From Anopheles merus (lineage: Eukaryota; Arthropoda; Insecta; Diptera; Culicidae), in contig NC_054085.1 of NCBI RefSeq assembly GCF_017562075.2, positions 34,986,039 through 35,050,038 of the forward strand: a stretch of DNA of 64,000 nucleotides. The letters run 5' to 3'. The position numbers and the translations under genes were made by a program. Positions 45,156 through 57,200 of this stretch are shown here, in pieces (position 1 is the stretch's first letter; every line of letters starts with the position of its first letter). The notes beneath the pieces are model-generated. The model did not search any database. It worked only from the letters and a program-made list of their open reading frames with translations, and was not told the DNA's origin.

Positions 45156-47280
45156 TTTTATTTATTTATTTATTTATTTATTTCATATATATAAACCGAC
45201 GGATCATCATGTCTAATCGGCAACCTTATAATTAAATTAAGGAGCATATAAATAAACATCTAGTTATAAGCAAACATTACATGTGACGTAGACGCAATTT
45301 CTCCTTGAACGTGGAAGTAGACATACTAAAATCGAACAAATCTAACACTTCATTGAACTCGAGGGACATACGTATAATAGGGTGTCCCTGGCTATGGTTG
45401 TTGCGGGTACGCGGAACACGGAGATGGAAATTGGATCTAAGAATCCGACAGGGAGCGAACAAATTGATGCTGGCTAGTAATGCCGGGGAATCGATCTCTC
45501 CGTTAAGGAGCCGAAATATGAAAAGGCATTGGGCGTTTTTACGTCGAGAGCAGAGTGGTTCAAGTCCGAGAAGCAGACACCGCTGATGGTAGGTGGGCCG
45601 AGCGTGGTGGGATTGCCATGGAAGGAGTCGAACCGCGTACCTGGTGAGTCTCCGTTGAATGGCTTCGAGGCGATTGATGTCACCAACGCCAAGCGGGCAC
45701 CAGATCGGACAGCAGTACTCCAGGCACGACCTTACGATGGCACAGAAGATCGACTTGACGCACATGGGATCGGTAAACTCGCTACAGGTCCGCGTAATTA
45801 AACCAAGTAGCTGATTTCCCTTCGCAACAACGCTATCAATGTGAGGGCGAAATGACATCTTCTGATCGAGTAGCACCCCCAGATCACGGATACATGTCGT
45901 GCGAGCCAAAGCCGTGTTGAGCATAGTGTATGTAAACGTGATGGGGTGACGGGCTCTGCTGAATGATATACACTGGCATTTATCAGCACACACTTGGAGA
46001 GCGTTTCTGCTGCACCAGCTATCCAGATTCTCAAGGATCGTTTGAAGGCGTACACAGTCACTGTCGTTTCTAACTGGAGCGAATATTTTTACATCGTCGG
46101 CGTACATTAGGTGTTGGCCTGGCGGTAAAACGAAAGATAGATCATTAATATAGATGAGGAAGAGTAGCGGTCCCAAATTACTCCCTTGAGGCACACCGGA
46201 GGAGCTGGTGAAAGAGTGAGAACGATGAGATCCTATACTTATGTAGTACGAACGACCAGTTAAATATGAACGCAGCCAGGTGATGTGCCAGTCGAGGAAA
46301 CCGAGTTTTTTTAGCTTCGAAAGTAGAATATCATGAGAAATACTATCGAACGCAGCCCTGAAGTCGATATATACTGCATCAACTTGAGTACCACGATCCA
46401 TGTTGTCGAAGCAGTAGCCAACAAATTCAGCAAGATTTGTGGTGGAAGATCTCCTTGGGAGAAATCCATGCTGACTAGGGCTCATATAGTTTTGAACTGC
46501 TGTGAGTAGCGGATTGTATAGAATGAGCTCAAACACCTTTGCACAAGCGCATAGGGATACAATGCCACGATAATTACTAGCATGAAGTCGACTGCCTTTT
46601 TTATGGATAGGAATCATTCGCGCGTGTTTCCAGGACTCAGGATACGTGCCACGCATAAGGGAATCATTAAATATTTTGGCAAGAATGGGTGCGAGTGATT
46701 GACGGCAGTGCTTCAATATGTATGCGGGAATATTGTCAGGTCCAGATGATGTAGATGGTTTTATATCGTTGAGTGTGCGCGCAATTAATGCTTCGTCAAT
46801 TGTGGGTATAATAAAATCGATAGCATCCGATGGAGTATTGCGGGTGGCCTCTGCTAGTGTGTTAGGATTGTGAACAGGAAGGGTGAATGCATCAGCGAAA
46901 CGATTGGCGAGAGTGTTGCAAATATCGGATGTATCGATACTAGTTTGGCCATTGTAGCTCATTGACGGAGGGATACTTCTTATATTGCGCCGTTTGTTCC
47001 AGAAGCTCCAGAACCGTGTCGGCTTAGAAAATAGCTGCCTTTCAGTACGGCGAATGAAGGAGCGGTAGAGCACACGATTATGTCGACGATAATTGTTCAG
47101 TGCATCGAAAAAAATTCTCCTATGCAGCGATGATCTCGTTCTACTGTAATCCGCGTAGGCTTTTGATTTTATTTTTTTCAACCGTCTTAAAGATGCATTA
47201 GACCAATCGGGGCCAGGCTTTCGTTGAGCAACAGGAACGCAGGAATTGGCAATGGTTTTGGTACAGAGTTCGAAGATGTT
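45156..47280 (-). mobile_element. 5'-truncated non-LTR retrotransposon
   Basis: The element runs on the minus strand from about 47280 to a tetranucleotide tail of roughly seven TTTA units on the plus strand (45156-45183), the kind of simple-repeat 3' end found in several non-LTR clades. It contains a reverse transcriptase frame and a 3' UTR of about 95 nt before the tail. No endonuclease domain is present, and in-frame homology stops near 47290, where a stop codon appears, so the copy is 5'-truncated as expected of target-primed integration. I could not identify a target-site duplication. It sits in the inferred intron of the ankyrin gene in the host sense direction. The clade is not resolved; CR1/L2-like or Jockey-like are both possible. 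Confidence 0.9.
45277..47279 (-). CDS. Reverse transcriptase (partial ORF2) of a non-LTR retrotransposon
   Basis: The frame is open from about 47279 to a stop at 45277, about 667 codons with no interruption. Counted from the TTG at 47181 (MKKIKSKAYADYS), reverse transcriptase motifs are in order: SSGPDNIPAYILK near 145, ASNYRGIVSL near 201, QHGFLPRRSS near 237, VYIDFRAAFDS at 270-280 with the first catalytic Asp, SGVPQGSNLGPLLFLIYIND near 328, and YADD at 360-363 with the catalytic Asp pair. A C-terminal Cys-rich stretch (SCLEYCCPIWCPLG) is typical of these proteins. Upstream the frame includes KPGPDWSNASLRRLKK, the usual linker after the endonuclease, which is absent. The undamaged frame suggests a fairly recent insertion, but the product lacks endonuclease and cannot mobilise itself. 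Confidence 0.93.
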
Positions 47281-50200
47281 ATGGCGTTTTGCATTTCATA
47301 AGCCTCGGACTGTATGTGTATGCATGTACTGTACTTCTGTGTTTTTTTATGGTTCGCTTGAATGTCATTCCAACAAGCCACATTTATATGGCTGCAATCG
47401 GGGTTGGGATGAATAATTTACTAGGTGAAAATGGGTTTTGCAAAGCGGCAGAAGGTAGCGATCTTGTAGGTTGTAAAATGAAGGCATGTAAGTCGTGTAA
47501 ATGAGCGACAGAGAAAGATAAACAAACACTGGACAGCTATAGTTTTATGAGTCTGCATTTGGGTACAGGCCTAATTAGTTTAAATGTACATATTTAATGA
47601 CAACTTTTGAAAGGCTATGTGGAAAAGTAAAATAAAAGAAATAAAGTAACATAATTTTGAAAGAAAAATGCCACATCAAAAGGATGTCGTTACATCAAAG
47701 ATGCTTACCAAAGATGAAACCTTCCAAAGTGTAAGTAAAATTGATTGTACAGCATCTATTGGTATCGATGTATACATTGTCTACAAAGCAAGAGAAAGCG
47801 TTAATCAACTCTCGCCAGCTGTCTTATCTGATGGAACAGCCACACTTAATAGGGAGCGCGTTGTAAATATCAATGTCTAATAGTTAATTACCTGCTGACA
47901 ACGTCACTAAACGGTATCATCAGCACATGTTAAGCTCTATCATCAGGGCAAATGTCGCAAATAGGGGCGGCAAAAAAGGGCCCGGAAGCAATCGCAATAG
48001 GATATCCTGCAGCCGGTGTTTTGCATAATGCCATCGACATAAATCGCGTGTGTCGTACATCCACGTGGGGTTCAATCTCAGCAACAGAAGCGCGCGCAAA
48101 AACAAAACAAAAACACGCCACCGTACGCCACTATCACACGTGAAAGTGGCGATCGCTTGCGTCGTCTCGTGGAGGTAATTACACTCCTCCAAGATCACAA
48201 CAGGTCAGCTCTTTCCCCCCCCCCTCCCCCCCGGTACACCATCATGCGGATTTTTTTAATGAGCTGATCGATTACTTCGATCCGCGGCCGTCCGTGGTAC
48301 CGGCGACATCTTCGCTTGGCTCCGCGCCGGTCAGCGACTCAGAAAGTGCCGTCATCATTACCGCCGTCTGGCCATTATTGTCATCAGGCCGAAGCTCATC
48401 ACGAAACTACCCAGACCAGGTTTTGCCCATCATCACTTGTGTCTCCGGACGCTGCTTGTGGATGTGTGTTTCACTTTTGCCACCCGTTGGGGAGGCTGTA
48501 GAAGGGCAAAAACCGATCGGAAGTTCTTGTACCCAGGGCTTGGTGAAGCGAACCGTTTAACTTACGAACCGTTTAGAGTGAGAGAGAGAGAGAGAGAGAG
48601 AGCAAAAAACGGTGCTTTGCCATTTTCGCGAGTGAGCTTGCAAAATGTTCACTTGCGGGGAGAAGGAAAAAGGGAAGGTTCGTGTGCCATTAAATCTGGA
48701 GCGCGTAAATAATTAGCTGCCCAGTTTAGCGTTCCTCCACACCGAACCCTGCGCTCGGGTGCGGTCCTGTGTGGAGATGAGGTGTGGAGTTTTAGGGTCA
48801 TTTGGCTGCTCCTTCTCAAAAGCGCAAGCTTTCAAGTACACATTAGAAACCGAACGCATTACGCTAAGTAGTTTACTTTGGCGTAAAAGAAATAGTAAGT
48901 AGAACTCGTTTCTAAGCGAAAAAATCAAACCAACCAAAGGCAAAATGTCGCCCTGGAGTGGCTCGTGGTAGGCGCCAAAGGTGTTTTGGGGCAGCGCTTT
49001 GGCAGCAATAAAATGGCACCTGCTGCTGCTGCTGCTACGCCTTCCGTACCGCTTTATCTGTATTCCACTGCCGCCGAGGGACTAGTGGACGGATCACGAC
49101 TCTATTTTTTCCCCCGATGAATTTTCAATTGCTTCGTGGGAGTAGAGCAACCTTTTTTGTTGTTGTTGCTGCTGCAGTGGAGCATAATGTCGTGCCGTGT
49201 GCACGACAAATAAGCCACACCTTGACGAGGGTGTATTGATTGTAAACCGTTTTTTTATTGGCCACTCAGCAATGGGCGCCGTGGAGGACAATTGTATTCC
49301 GCCATATAGCGTTTTTGGGTTTCAGCAACAGTTTGCTTTCAAATTCTCACTTAAGCTACAGCAATTTAGGGGCAAAATGTGTGTGTGATCAACCTTAATA
49401 ATGGGTTTTAATTGATAGAAACAAAAGACGAATCACCCATTGAAGAGCTCACTCCTCTTAGGACTTTCATTGACGTCGAAAGAAAAGAAAAGAAAAAAAA
49501 AACTGGCACAACACTGCTCGGAACACTTCTTCTCCTTCCAAAACGGAACAGTTATTTACCCTTAACAGTGGCAGTAAACCACTTTCCACGCTGGCCGCAT
49601 AATAACGCGCAAAGAAAGCACAAATTGTGACGTTCAGTACACTTTCGGCTTCAAAAACGGAAGGCCTTTTACCAAGTGCCTTTGGCGAACAATGGCGAAA
49701 CAATAAAGCCTCCACCAGCGGATCCGGGGAGGCAGCACCACGCTCTGCCACCAACGATGGTTTATCGATCAGCTTGGGGTTCGGCAGATCGCCCGTGCAG
49801 CTCCAATTGTGGTGTCTCAATTAGAGACTCTCTTCTACACCCCAACACATACACACACACACAAAGTGTTGGTTGGGAGGAAAACAGTGGTTTGGCCCAC
49901 CGACGCCAACGCCGAGAAACGGTTAAACTGTTTGGCCTGCAACCGCGATTTTCGGTTCACCTCGATTTTTCCCCTCGATTGTCGGAGGAGCTGGTGCCGG
50001 GGCCAATTTGTGCACCTTCGATCGGAAGCTGTGGGTCACACAAACACACACACACACACACACGTTCATACAGGAGAAAAGAAGGCCAAAAACAAAAGAC
50101 AATTCAAGCTGGCGGCACAATATGGCGCTGGAGGTCTGCAGGTTGATCTGGAGTGAAATGGTGATCTTTTCGTATGGTGAACGATTCATGATGGCCATTC

Positions 50201-51827
50201 CAAACACACACACACAAACAATGAGGTGTACATTACTTCCGAAGCAACAAAAGAAAGTACATTCAGTTTGAAATGCAACAAAAAGGTTTCTCGATTGTAA
50301 CAGTCAAACTCAATACGCCCCCGCCGATGCAAAGATGCAAAGAAGCCGCCGTGATGCACCGGCCGATGGTGGAAAACTGGTTCCGTGTGTGCCGTGGTTT
50401 TGCCCGCCGGCCAAGCATTCCAAACGCCGGCGAGCTGCTCGAAGAAGTGCACCATCATCATCATCATCATCATCAGCATGATCGTTGCTGTATAATCTCT
50501 TCGGCATTATCAGCACACAGCACACTCCTCTAAACCCAAGAAACAATCCCCGCCGAAGGAGCGGTAGATACAAAAAAAGGCAAAAATTGATCGAAATTAT
50601 CTTGGCATGCACTGCTTCCTCCAACAGCTCGCCGAGCTCGGAAATTTATTCTTTAGGCAAATGGAAAATGGGCCCAATTTTGTGAGGGGCCCACCGGTAG
50701 CTTAAAACCAAAACCCGCTACAAACACATACTGGCAGGATGCAGCATTTGAGCAGCAGAGCAGTGCTTATTTCGATCCTTTTTTTGTGGCAAGGTGAAGG
50801 AAAAACGGTTCGAAAGCTAATTTTGTAAAATCGGTTGGCCAATTTCGGACGATCCTGTCCCGAGAACCGTGCTTGGGAGAGCGTTTATTTCATGCAACCC
50901 TCAACCGCTTCAACGCAGTTTCGTTGCGGAAAAGAGCGATTTAAATATGGCTTACGGGGACGAAAGGGGGGATGATCGTTGTAAGTTCAACAGAATAAAA
51001 AAAAGGGACAAGCAAACCGTGAACACATGCAATGCGATATCCCTACCGACCAACAGCAGACGACGCTTCCCACTGAGTTTCTCCCGTCTGTCTCACTGCA
51101 TGGTGAGACCTTCGCGAAAAAGAAAAAAAAAGTTACAAATAAAGCAACAAGCCAAATTCAGGCCAACACGAGGCAATGAAGCACGCGTTCGCGCAGAGGC
51201 GTACACAGAACCGCGCGAGACGTTTCAGCCGCGACGGGACGGTTCGGAGTGGAGCACACTTACGCTGTGGAAGAATGTGGCTCTCCAAAAAAAAAAAAAA
51301 AAAACATCGAGAAAAATTCCGAAACGCACCAAAAACCCTTCCCACCCTGCTTCTCTATTCAACACGTAAAAACATTCCCCCTCCGCACCACCATCTTGCG
51401 CCAACACCATCTGACGCTGGGAGAGCGGGTATTCGTTTTCGGGGTTTAAAGTTGCGTTAAAGGTTCGTCGCTTTGGAGAGTCGCTCAGCTCTTTCGTATC
51501 CAACGGCAACGGGGAGCGAGCGCGTCGCTGCGCATACAAACACGCCTGTTGCTAGCGCGCGCGATGAAACGCACACAAGCGTAAAAGGTAAGCAAAGGGA
51601 ACCCACCCGATGCCAGATGGGACTGGAAAAGGAGCTGGTGATAAAACGTACCGGGACCGGGGAGCGAACAGAACGAACGGCACGCACAAAACGAAACGTC
51701 AAATTCTATGTTTGCTGAAGGCGAAGGAGAGAAGAAGAAAAAAAAGCACAGAATAGGAACAATTCAGACGGAGGAAACAAACACAGGAGAAAGAGAAATA
51801 TAAAAAAACGATTGCCTTTCAACTCAC
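47281..51827 (-). other. Inferred 5' UTR intron of the ankyrin gene, upstream part
   Basis: No supported gene. There is an AT-rich stretch beside the retrotransposon (47290-47930), a GA tract at 48577-48602, short CTG runs near 49020, CA runs near 49850 and 50040, a CAT array at 50452-50475 and a GCGACGAACC copy on the minus strand at 51462-51471. Confidence 0.45.
48577..48602. repeat. (GA)n tract
   Basis: A pure GA run of about 26 bp. Similar shorter tracts recur across the large introns and could bind a GAGA-type factor, but this is only a sequence match. Confidence 0.85.
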
Positions 51828-51947
51828 CTGGCTTATCCAGCAGCTTTGTCCGTGTGAGTTTCCGTGTGAGGCTTAGGAACCTGCGTATTCGAAGCTGCGC
51901 ACGTTTGAAGTTTGTTCTCGTCGTCGCTGTTTTACTTCACAACACAG

Positions 51948-51984
<37 letters not shown>

Positions 51985-52300
51985 CGTGCGTACACAACAC
52001 CGGGGCCAGAAAAACGATGCACTTTTTGCAATCTCCTTTTCCTCCAGCTTCACTCACAAACCGAAGCCCGCGGCGGCTCGGTTCCCTTTTTATCCCTTTC
52101 GCCCGGTGAACGTTTTGCGCTTTTGCGCAATTGCTATTCTGCGCAAGTAATTCCGCAATTCGATGCACAGCGACGATCTTCCTGCTACGGCGTGTGTTTA
52201 CTCGTCACGCATACCCACACACGTACACACTTACATAAGCATAGACGACAGCACACACACACACTGTTGCTGTTTGGAAGCTGTGGAGTGCGACCTTTTT
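51828..52300 (-). promoter_or_regulatory. Candidate non-coding first exon of the ankyrin gene (upstream end uncertain)
   Basis: On the minus strand, GATAAGCCAG is followed by the strong donor gtgagttg at 51827. It is the best candidate I found to feed the 5' UTR acceptor at 23868, which would give an intron of 27,960 bp. The upstream boundary near 52300 is a guess. The exon would include a CA tract (51952-51981) and has no long open frame. Transcript evidence would be needed to confirm it. Confidence 0.32.
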
Positions 52301-54146
52301 CTGTGACTCTTCTGCACGCCCCCCTTGCAAACTCACCTCACACTTTCCTCGCCCGTGATGCACTCGAGTTAAAATGCACTTTCAGATTAAAGGACTCGAA
52401 AGGATACTTTTCACTTGGGATGAAAGACTTCACCTTTAAACACACACACTCGCAGGCACTTGAAACACGCAAAAAAGGGATGAACGAACACACCTTCAAG
52501 AAGTATCAAATGACACAGCTGAGCCTGCTAATTTGGTAGCAGCAGCAGCAACAGCAGGTACAGAGGGTCACCTTAACACTTTAACACACTTGTTCTCACA
52601 CAATAGACACAACGAAGCTTTCATGGAAGCAAGCGACGAACCCTCTCTATCGGTAACGCACACCCTCTTAACAGCGAAAACCCTCCCTAATCGGTACGCC
52701 GTTGCTGTGTTTGGTGTGGTAAGATGGTGTGTCTAATTTTGTTTTGATTTTGTTTTCACCTCCTCTTTTCCTTCCTCTCTTCTTTTTCCGGTTCGATTCG
52801 ATCGGCATCAAATCTCGTTCGGGACTTGTTCACCCAATTCGACCGAAAAAGGGCATTCGCTTTGATCAATCGTTTATTGTTGTCGCTTCGCACCTCGTTT
52901 GCCGAGCTTCGGATCGTCTGCCGATGAGTTGTTCTGGACTTTTTTATTGCTTTTTCGTATGAAGATGTATCACACTTTAATCACTTTTTTTACTTTCTTC
53001 TCTTTTGGTCTTCTTTCAATGAATGATAATGCACATGCACATTGCGCTTTTGTTAGCAAAAATTGTCCGCAACCATACTGGCTTCGCCGCCATCTAAAGG
53101 GTCGTTGTAACCGCAACCGCACAACAATGCACCGTCTGCCGTTCACAGTCAAGCGGCGCTGGACAATGGCGGAGCAGCAGCGACAATGTCACCGAGGACG
53201 ACGCCATGTTTACCGACGGAACGGCATGACGACGGACGCTCTCCCCATTGGACGCCCCCCCTAGTGACACCGCTACACCACAAACACGTCGATCGTCGCC
53301 ATCCTGCGCCGCTCGGCAGGAAGAAATGGTCACGAACGCAAAACGCAAAGCGAAGGAAAAATTAATATATCAACCTTCCGCGTGTCAGGGCAGGCGGGCC
53401 CGAAACAAACAGAACTACAAGCCGACGGGGTGAGTTTCAGCGAATAACGCGCGCACAATAAGAAAAACCACACACACGCACACACTCTGTTCACCAACGC
53501 GCGCGCGCGAGAGTCACGTACGACAAACACTTATTGGGATGAGATTAAATATTGAAAAAAGTGCGTCTCCTCACGTATTGGGGAAGTTGGTGGTTTTGTC
53601 ACTATTGATTTCTTTCAGTAAAGGAGTTCACATTTGTCACCAGCAGCACGTCGCGAACCGAGTAACAAACGCTGCGTCTGTAGCCGACGGATGCTCTAAC
53701 AATAACGCATCGCGCAGGTTGCGGGTTCGTCGCTTGCGTTGATCGTTTAACTCTTTCGAATTTCTCAGAGCACGATAGAGAGTGAGAGGCTGTGTCGAGA
53801 GTGTATGTGTGTGTGAGGGAGAGTGGTATATCGGGGAAGCATTGGAAAGAACGAGATGAAGCACAGCTCTAGAAGAGAGCACACAGCAAAAGCTCTGCTC
53901 ACAGATTGTGCAATCTCTCGTAGCATAATAAATTACTTCCCGAAGAAAAACCTGTTTTGGGATCACTGACAAAGAGAAGAATTGAAGAGAAAAGACTTGT
54001 TTTGCTGCAAAGCTTCACGGCACAATCGATGAAGAGAAGTGCTTCGAAAGCTTTTCTGAAAGCTCGTCCATTTCGATAAAGAAGAAGCTTTTTGATCGAT
54101 TTTTTCGGACATCAATTGCTCCTGTTCCTGTAACTGTTAATAAGAT
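52301..54146. other. Space between the ankyrin gene's presumed start and the URB1 3' end
   Basis: No credible coding frame. It is probably promoter-proximal DNA of the ankyrin gene. It contains GCGACGAACC words at 52633-52642 (+) and 53724-53733 (-) and a GC-richer segment at 53050-53330 with repeated GCCGCCAT and GCCATGTT-like words. Confidence 0.4.
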
Positions 54147-54246
54147 TCTTCGTTGAAATCTTAACATTCTTTTATTTGTATATATTTTTAGATCAATATA
54201 AGGGAAATAAATTGTACACTTACTACAACATCAACCCGCCGCTCGG
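54147..54246 (-). terminator. URB1 3' UTR and polyadenylation signal
   Basis: A minus-strand AATAAA lies at 54176-54171, about 70 nt after the stop codon at 54247, so the URB1 3' UTR is probably only about 100 nt. Confidence 0.6.
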
Positions 54247-57200
54247 TTAAGTTTCCTCTTCTTCATTGTCTCCATCCTCCTGCTCCTCCTCCTTTTCCCC
54301 TTCACCATTTTCCTCACTGACTGCTTCCATCGCTACGTCCACCTCTTCCAGCTCGTGTCTTACCGCAATGCCCGACTCGTCCTGCTGGAACTGGCACCAG
54401 CTCACCACAAACCGCCTCAGCCCGAGCAGCACCAGTATGGTGGTCTGATCCACCCCGGCACCCTGCAGCGTCCTGCCCATCGTGACGTCATCGTCGATCG
54501 CAAACGTCCCGCACTGCCTCACATACCGCACGCACCACATGTGCTCCGCAAACAGCTCCTCGAAGTACTGCAACAACTGCTCCATCACGTCGACGCTAAC
54601 GAGCGTCATCAGATGATGGTAGCCGTGGCGTGGAGAAGTCGTCTTTTCCAGCAGATTCAAGAACCGCGTCAGCGTGGCGCTCGAGCTACGGGGCGACAGT
54701 AGCGGCACAAACTTCAGCACCAGGATCAGTATACCGCGCTGAAAGAACACCGTCGAGCGGGGCGGATGGTGCTGCTGGGAGGGGACGACCCGGTGCGTGC
54801 AGGCCATCACCTGCATCGAGTACCAGCAGTCGCTCAGCAGCCCCAGAAACGCTTCAATAGTATCGAACTCGAAGCTCTCGATCACGTCGATCCGCTCGCT
54901 CAGCCACCCGACGAACCCGAGCGAATCCACCAGGAATTGGCACGACTTCGGTATCTTGGCGATGGCGTTCAACAGCCCCAGGATGGCCATGTTCAGCTCG
55001 CGATTGGACAGCGCGGACCCGTGGAAAGCCATCATCACGTGCAGGATGGGGGAGGCGCGCAGCACCGCAAAGTCGCGATGTGTCTTCAAGCCCTGCTGCA
55101 GCGTGCGCACCATAAACATGCGGTGCACATCGTTCTCGACGTCGTTGCTGTTGAACAGCTGCAGAAAGTTCGGCACCATGCGGAAGTTGTACACGTCCTG
55201 GTGGATGAGGTACTGTACCATCGGGCCGTGCAGCTTGCTAAGCACGTTCGGCAGCAGCTTGACCGTTTCGGCGATGAACAGCATCGACAGGAAGGGCGCG
55301 CGCGGCACGTGCCCGTGCTTGTGGACGTCCTCGTTGTAGCTGGCCGCGGTCGCGTACATCTCGATGAACCGGCGCTGCACGATGGCGAGCAGATGGAGCC
55401 ACGTCTTGGTGTCGGTCAGACGCTTCGTTAGCTCCAGGTGGCTGCGAAGGCGCAACAGCACACTGCCAGCGGCCAGGCGCATCTGCTCGTCGTTGCTGGC
55501 AAGGCACAGGAAGGGCAGGGTTAAAATACCGGCTCGAACGCCCTTCCGCAGCATGTCGGCTTGTTCGGACGAGTAGATGTAGTTCACCATCGGCAGCAGG
55601 AAGGCCGGGTCGTACGTGACCGCGTTCAGTTCCGTATTCGGTGCGTGCAGTTCCATCAGCTCACCGTGCGGATGGTACGCCTTTTTGCCGTAAGTTCGGC
55701 GCGTCCGCTCCACAAACCGCTCGACCGGGGACGTCGGTTGATAGTCCACCAGCAGGCCCCGCTTTTCTGGGTCCGATTGTGCCACCAACTCGTCAAAGTT
55801 GGTCTCGGGCAGCTGGGAGCACGCGTCCAACTTGCGCCAAACGGGGAAGTTCTCGATCAGGTTGATAATTTTGTCCTCCATCAGCAACGAAAACACCTCG
55901 CTAATGTTCGTGCGGAAGGAGTGGTGTGGCTTCGCCGCTGCACTACCTTCTCCTTCCTCTCCCTGCGCCGTTGCGCGCGATTCGAGCGAAAAATGTTTAA
56001 TGGCCGTTTCGCCCCACAGGAACGGACGGAACTCGTGCATCTGGACGCCCGATCGTTCGTACTGCTGCAGCAGCGCCAGCAGGTAGCGATTCGCATCCGT
56101 CAGCGTGGCCCCATACGCACCGAGCAGCAGTGGCACGTGCTTCGCGCTTACGACGGTCGGATTTTTGCACGCCAGCGCGTACAGCAGCTGCACGAGCGAC
56201 GTTTTCGGCTTGTACTGGTGCTGCATTAGCAGCACGCGCAGAAAGTTCGAGTGGGACAGTGCCCAGTCGTAGTACTTTTCGATCTCCGTCTGCTCTTTCT
56301 GCCCATCGGCGTAGAACTGCTGCACCAGCAGCGCCATCAGCTTCAGCAGCACGTGCAGCCGCTCGTCAAATCGACGATCGTTCTCACCCAGCCGCACCGT
56401 TTCGATTCCAAACTTGAGACAATTCTTGCAAAACGTCGTCCACTGACCAACCTTCGTGACGGACTCGTAGGAAACCTTCCCAAGCGCATCGTGGTAGCGT
56501 GTCGCCTGCGTTGTCCAGCGGTACGCAGCGAGCACAAGTTCGTTCAGCCGCTGCAGCTGCGCCTCCTGCTGCAGCAGATAGTGCGCGGACGAAACCGAAC
56601 GGAACAGTGCCTCAAAGCACTGCAACAGCACAGCGAACCCGTTGCAGTAGATGGTTTGCAGCGTGTTGGCATTGCCTCCCTCAACTGCCGCCTTCAGCGC
56701 CACCTCGTAGATCTCCATCAGCACGCGCAGCTGGAACGATTCGACCGCCTCGATGCGTAGCTTTTTACGCGCGAAATCGACACACTCGTTGCGGGGCATG
56801 CACAGCCGCACGAGCTGCTGACTTGCGATTGGGTTTTCGCGATAAATAACGGCCGCCTTGTTCGGCTTTTCCAGCATCTTCAGGATCTGCCCCTTGAACG
56901 TGGCGTAAATCTGTCCGAGCAGCGTTTTGCCCTCCTTCTCCTCAACGATTGCATCGGTAAGGATGCCCTGCCGGAAGGCAACATTGAGCAGCGGATACAT
57001 GAGCTCTTTTTTCGATGTGTTTGGCCCGATCAGCTCCAGGAAGGGTTCACGAAACTGGGCACCACGCCCCAGCAGGAACGTTGCGAGCTTTACGAGCGAT
57101 TTGTTGATACGCCGCCCATTGTCGAAGAACACACCCATCAGCTCGGGCGGCACGAATGCTATGCTGTGCGGGAACAAGCTGAAATAACCGTGCAGTGCTT

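Noticed and set aside
47668..47880. 70-codon plus-strand frame next to the retrotransposon
   Set aside because: AT-rich flanking DNA and no domain or partner exon; not distinguishable from chance.
51784..52150. Plus-strand frames over the candidate non-coding exon
   Set aside because: They are driven by the CA tract (Thr-His runs) and have no conserved features.
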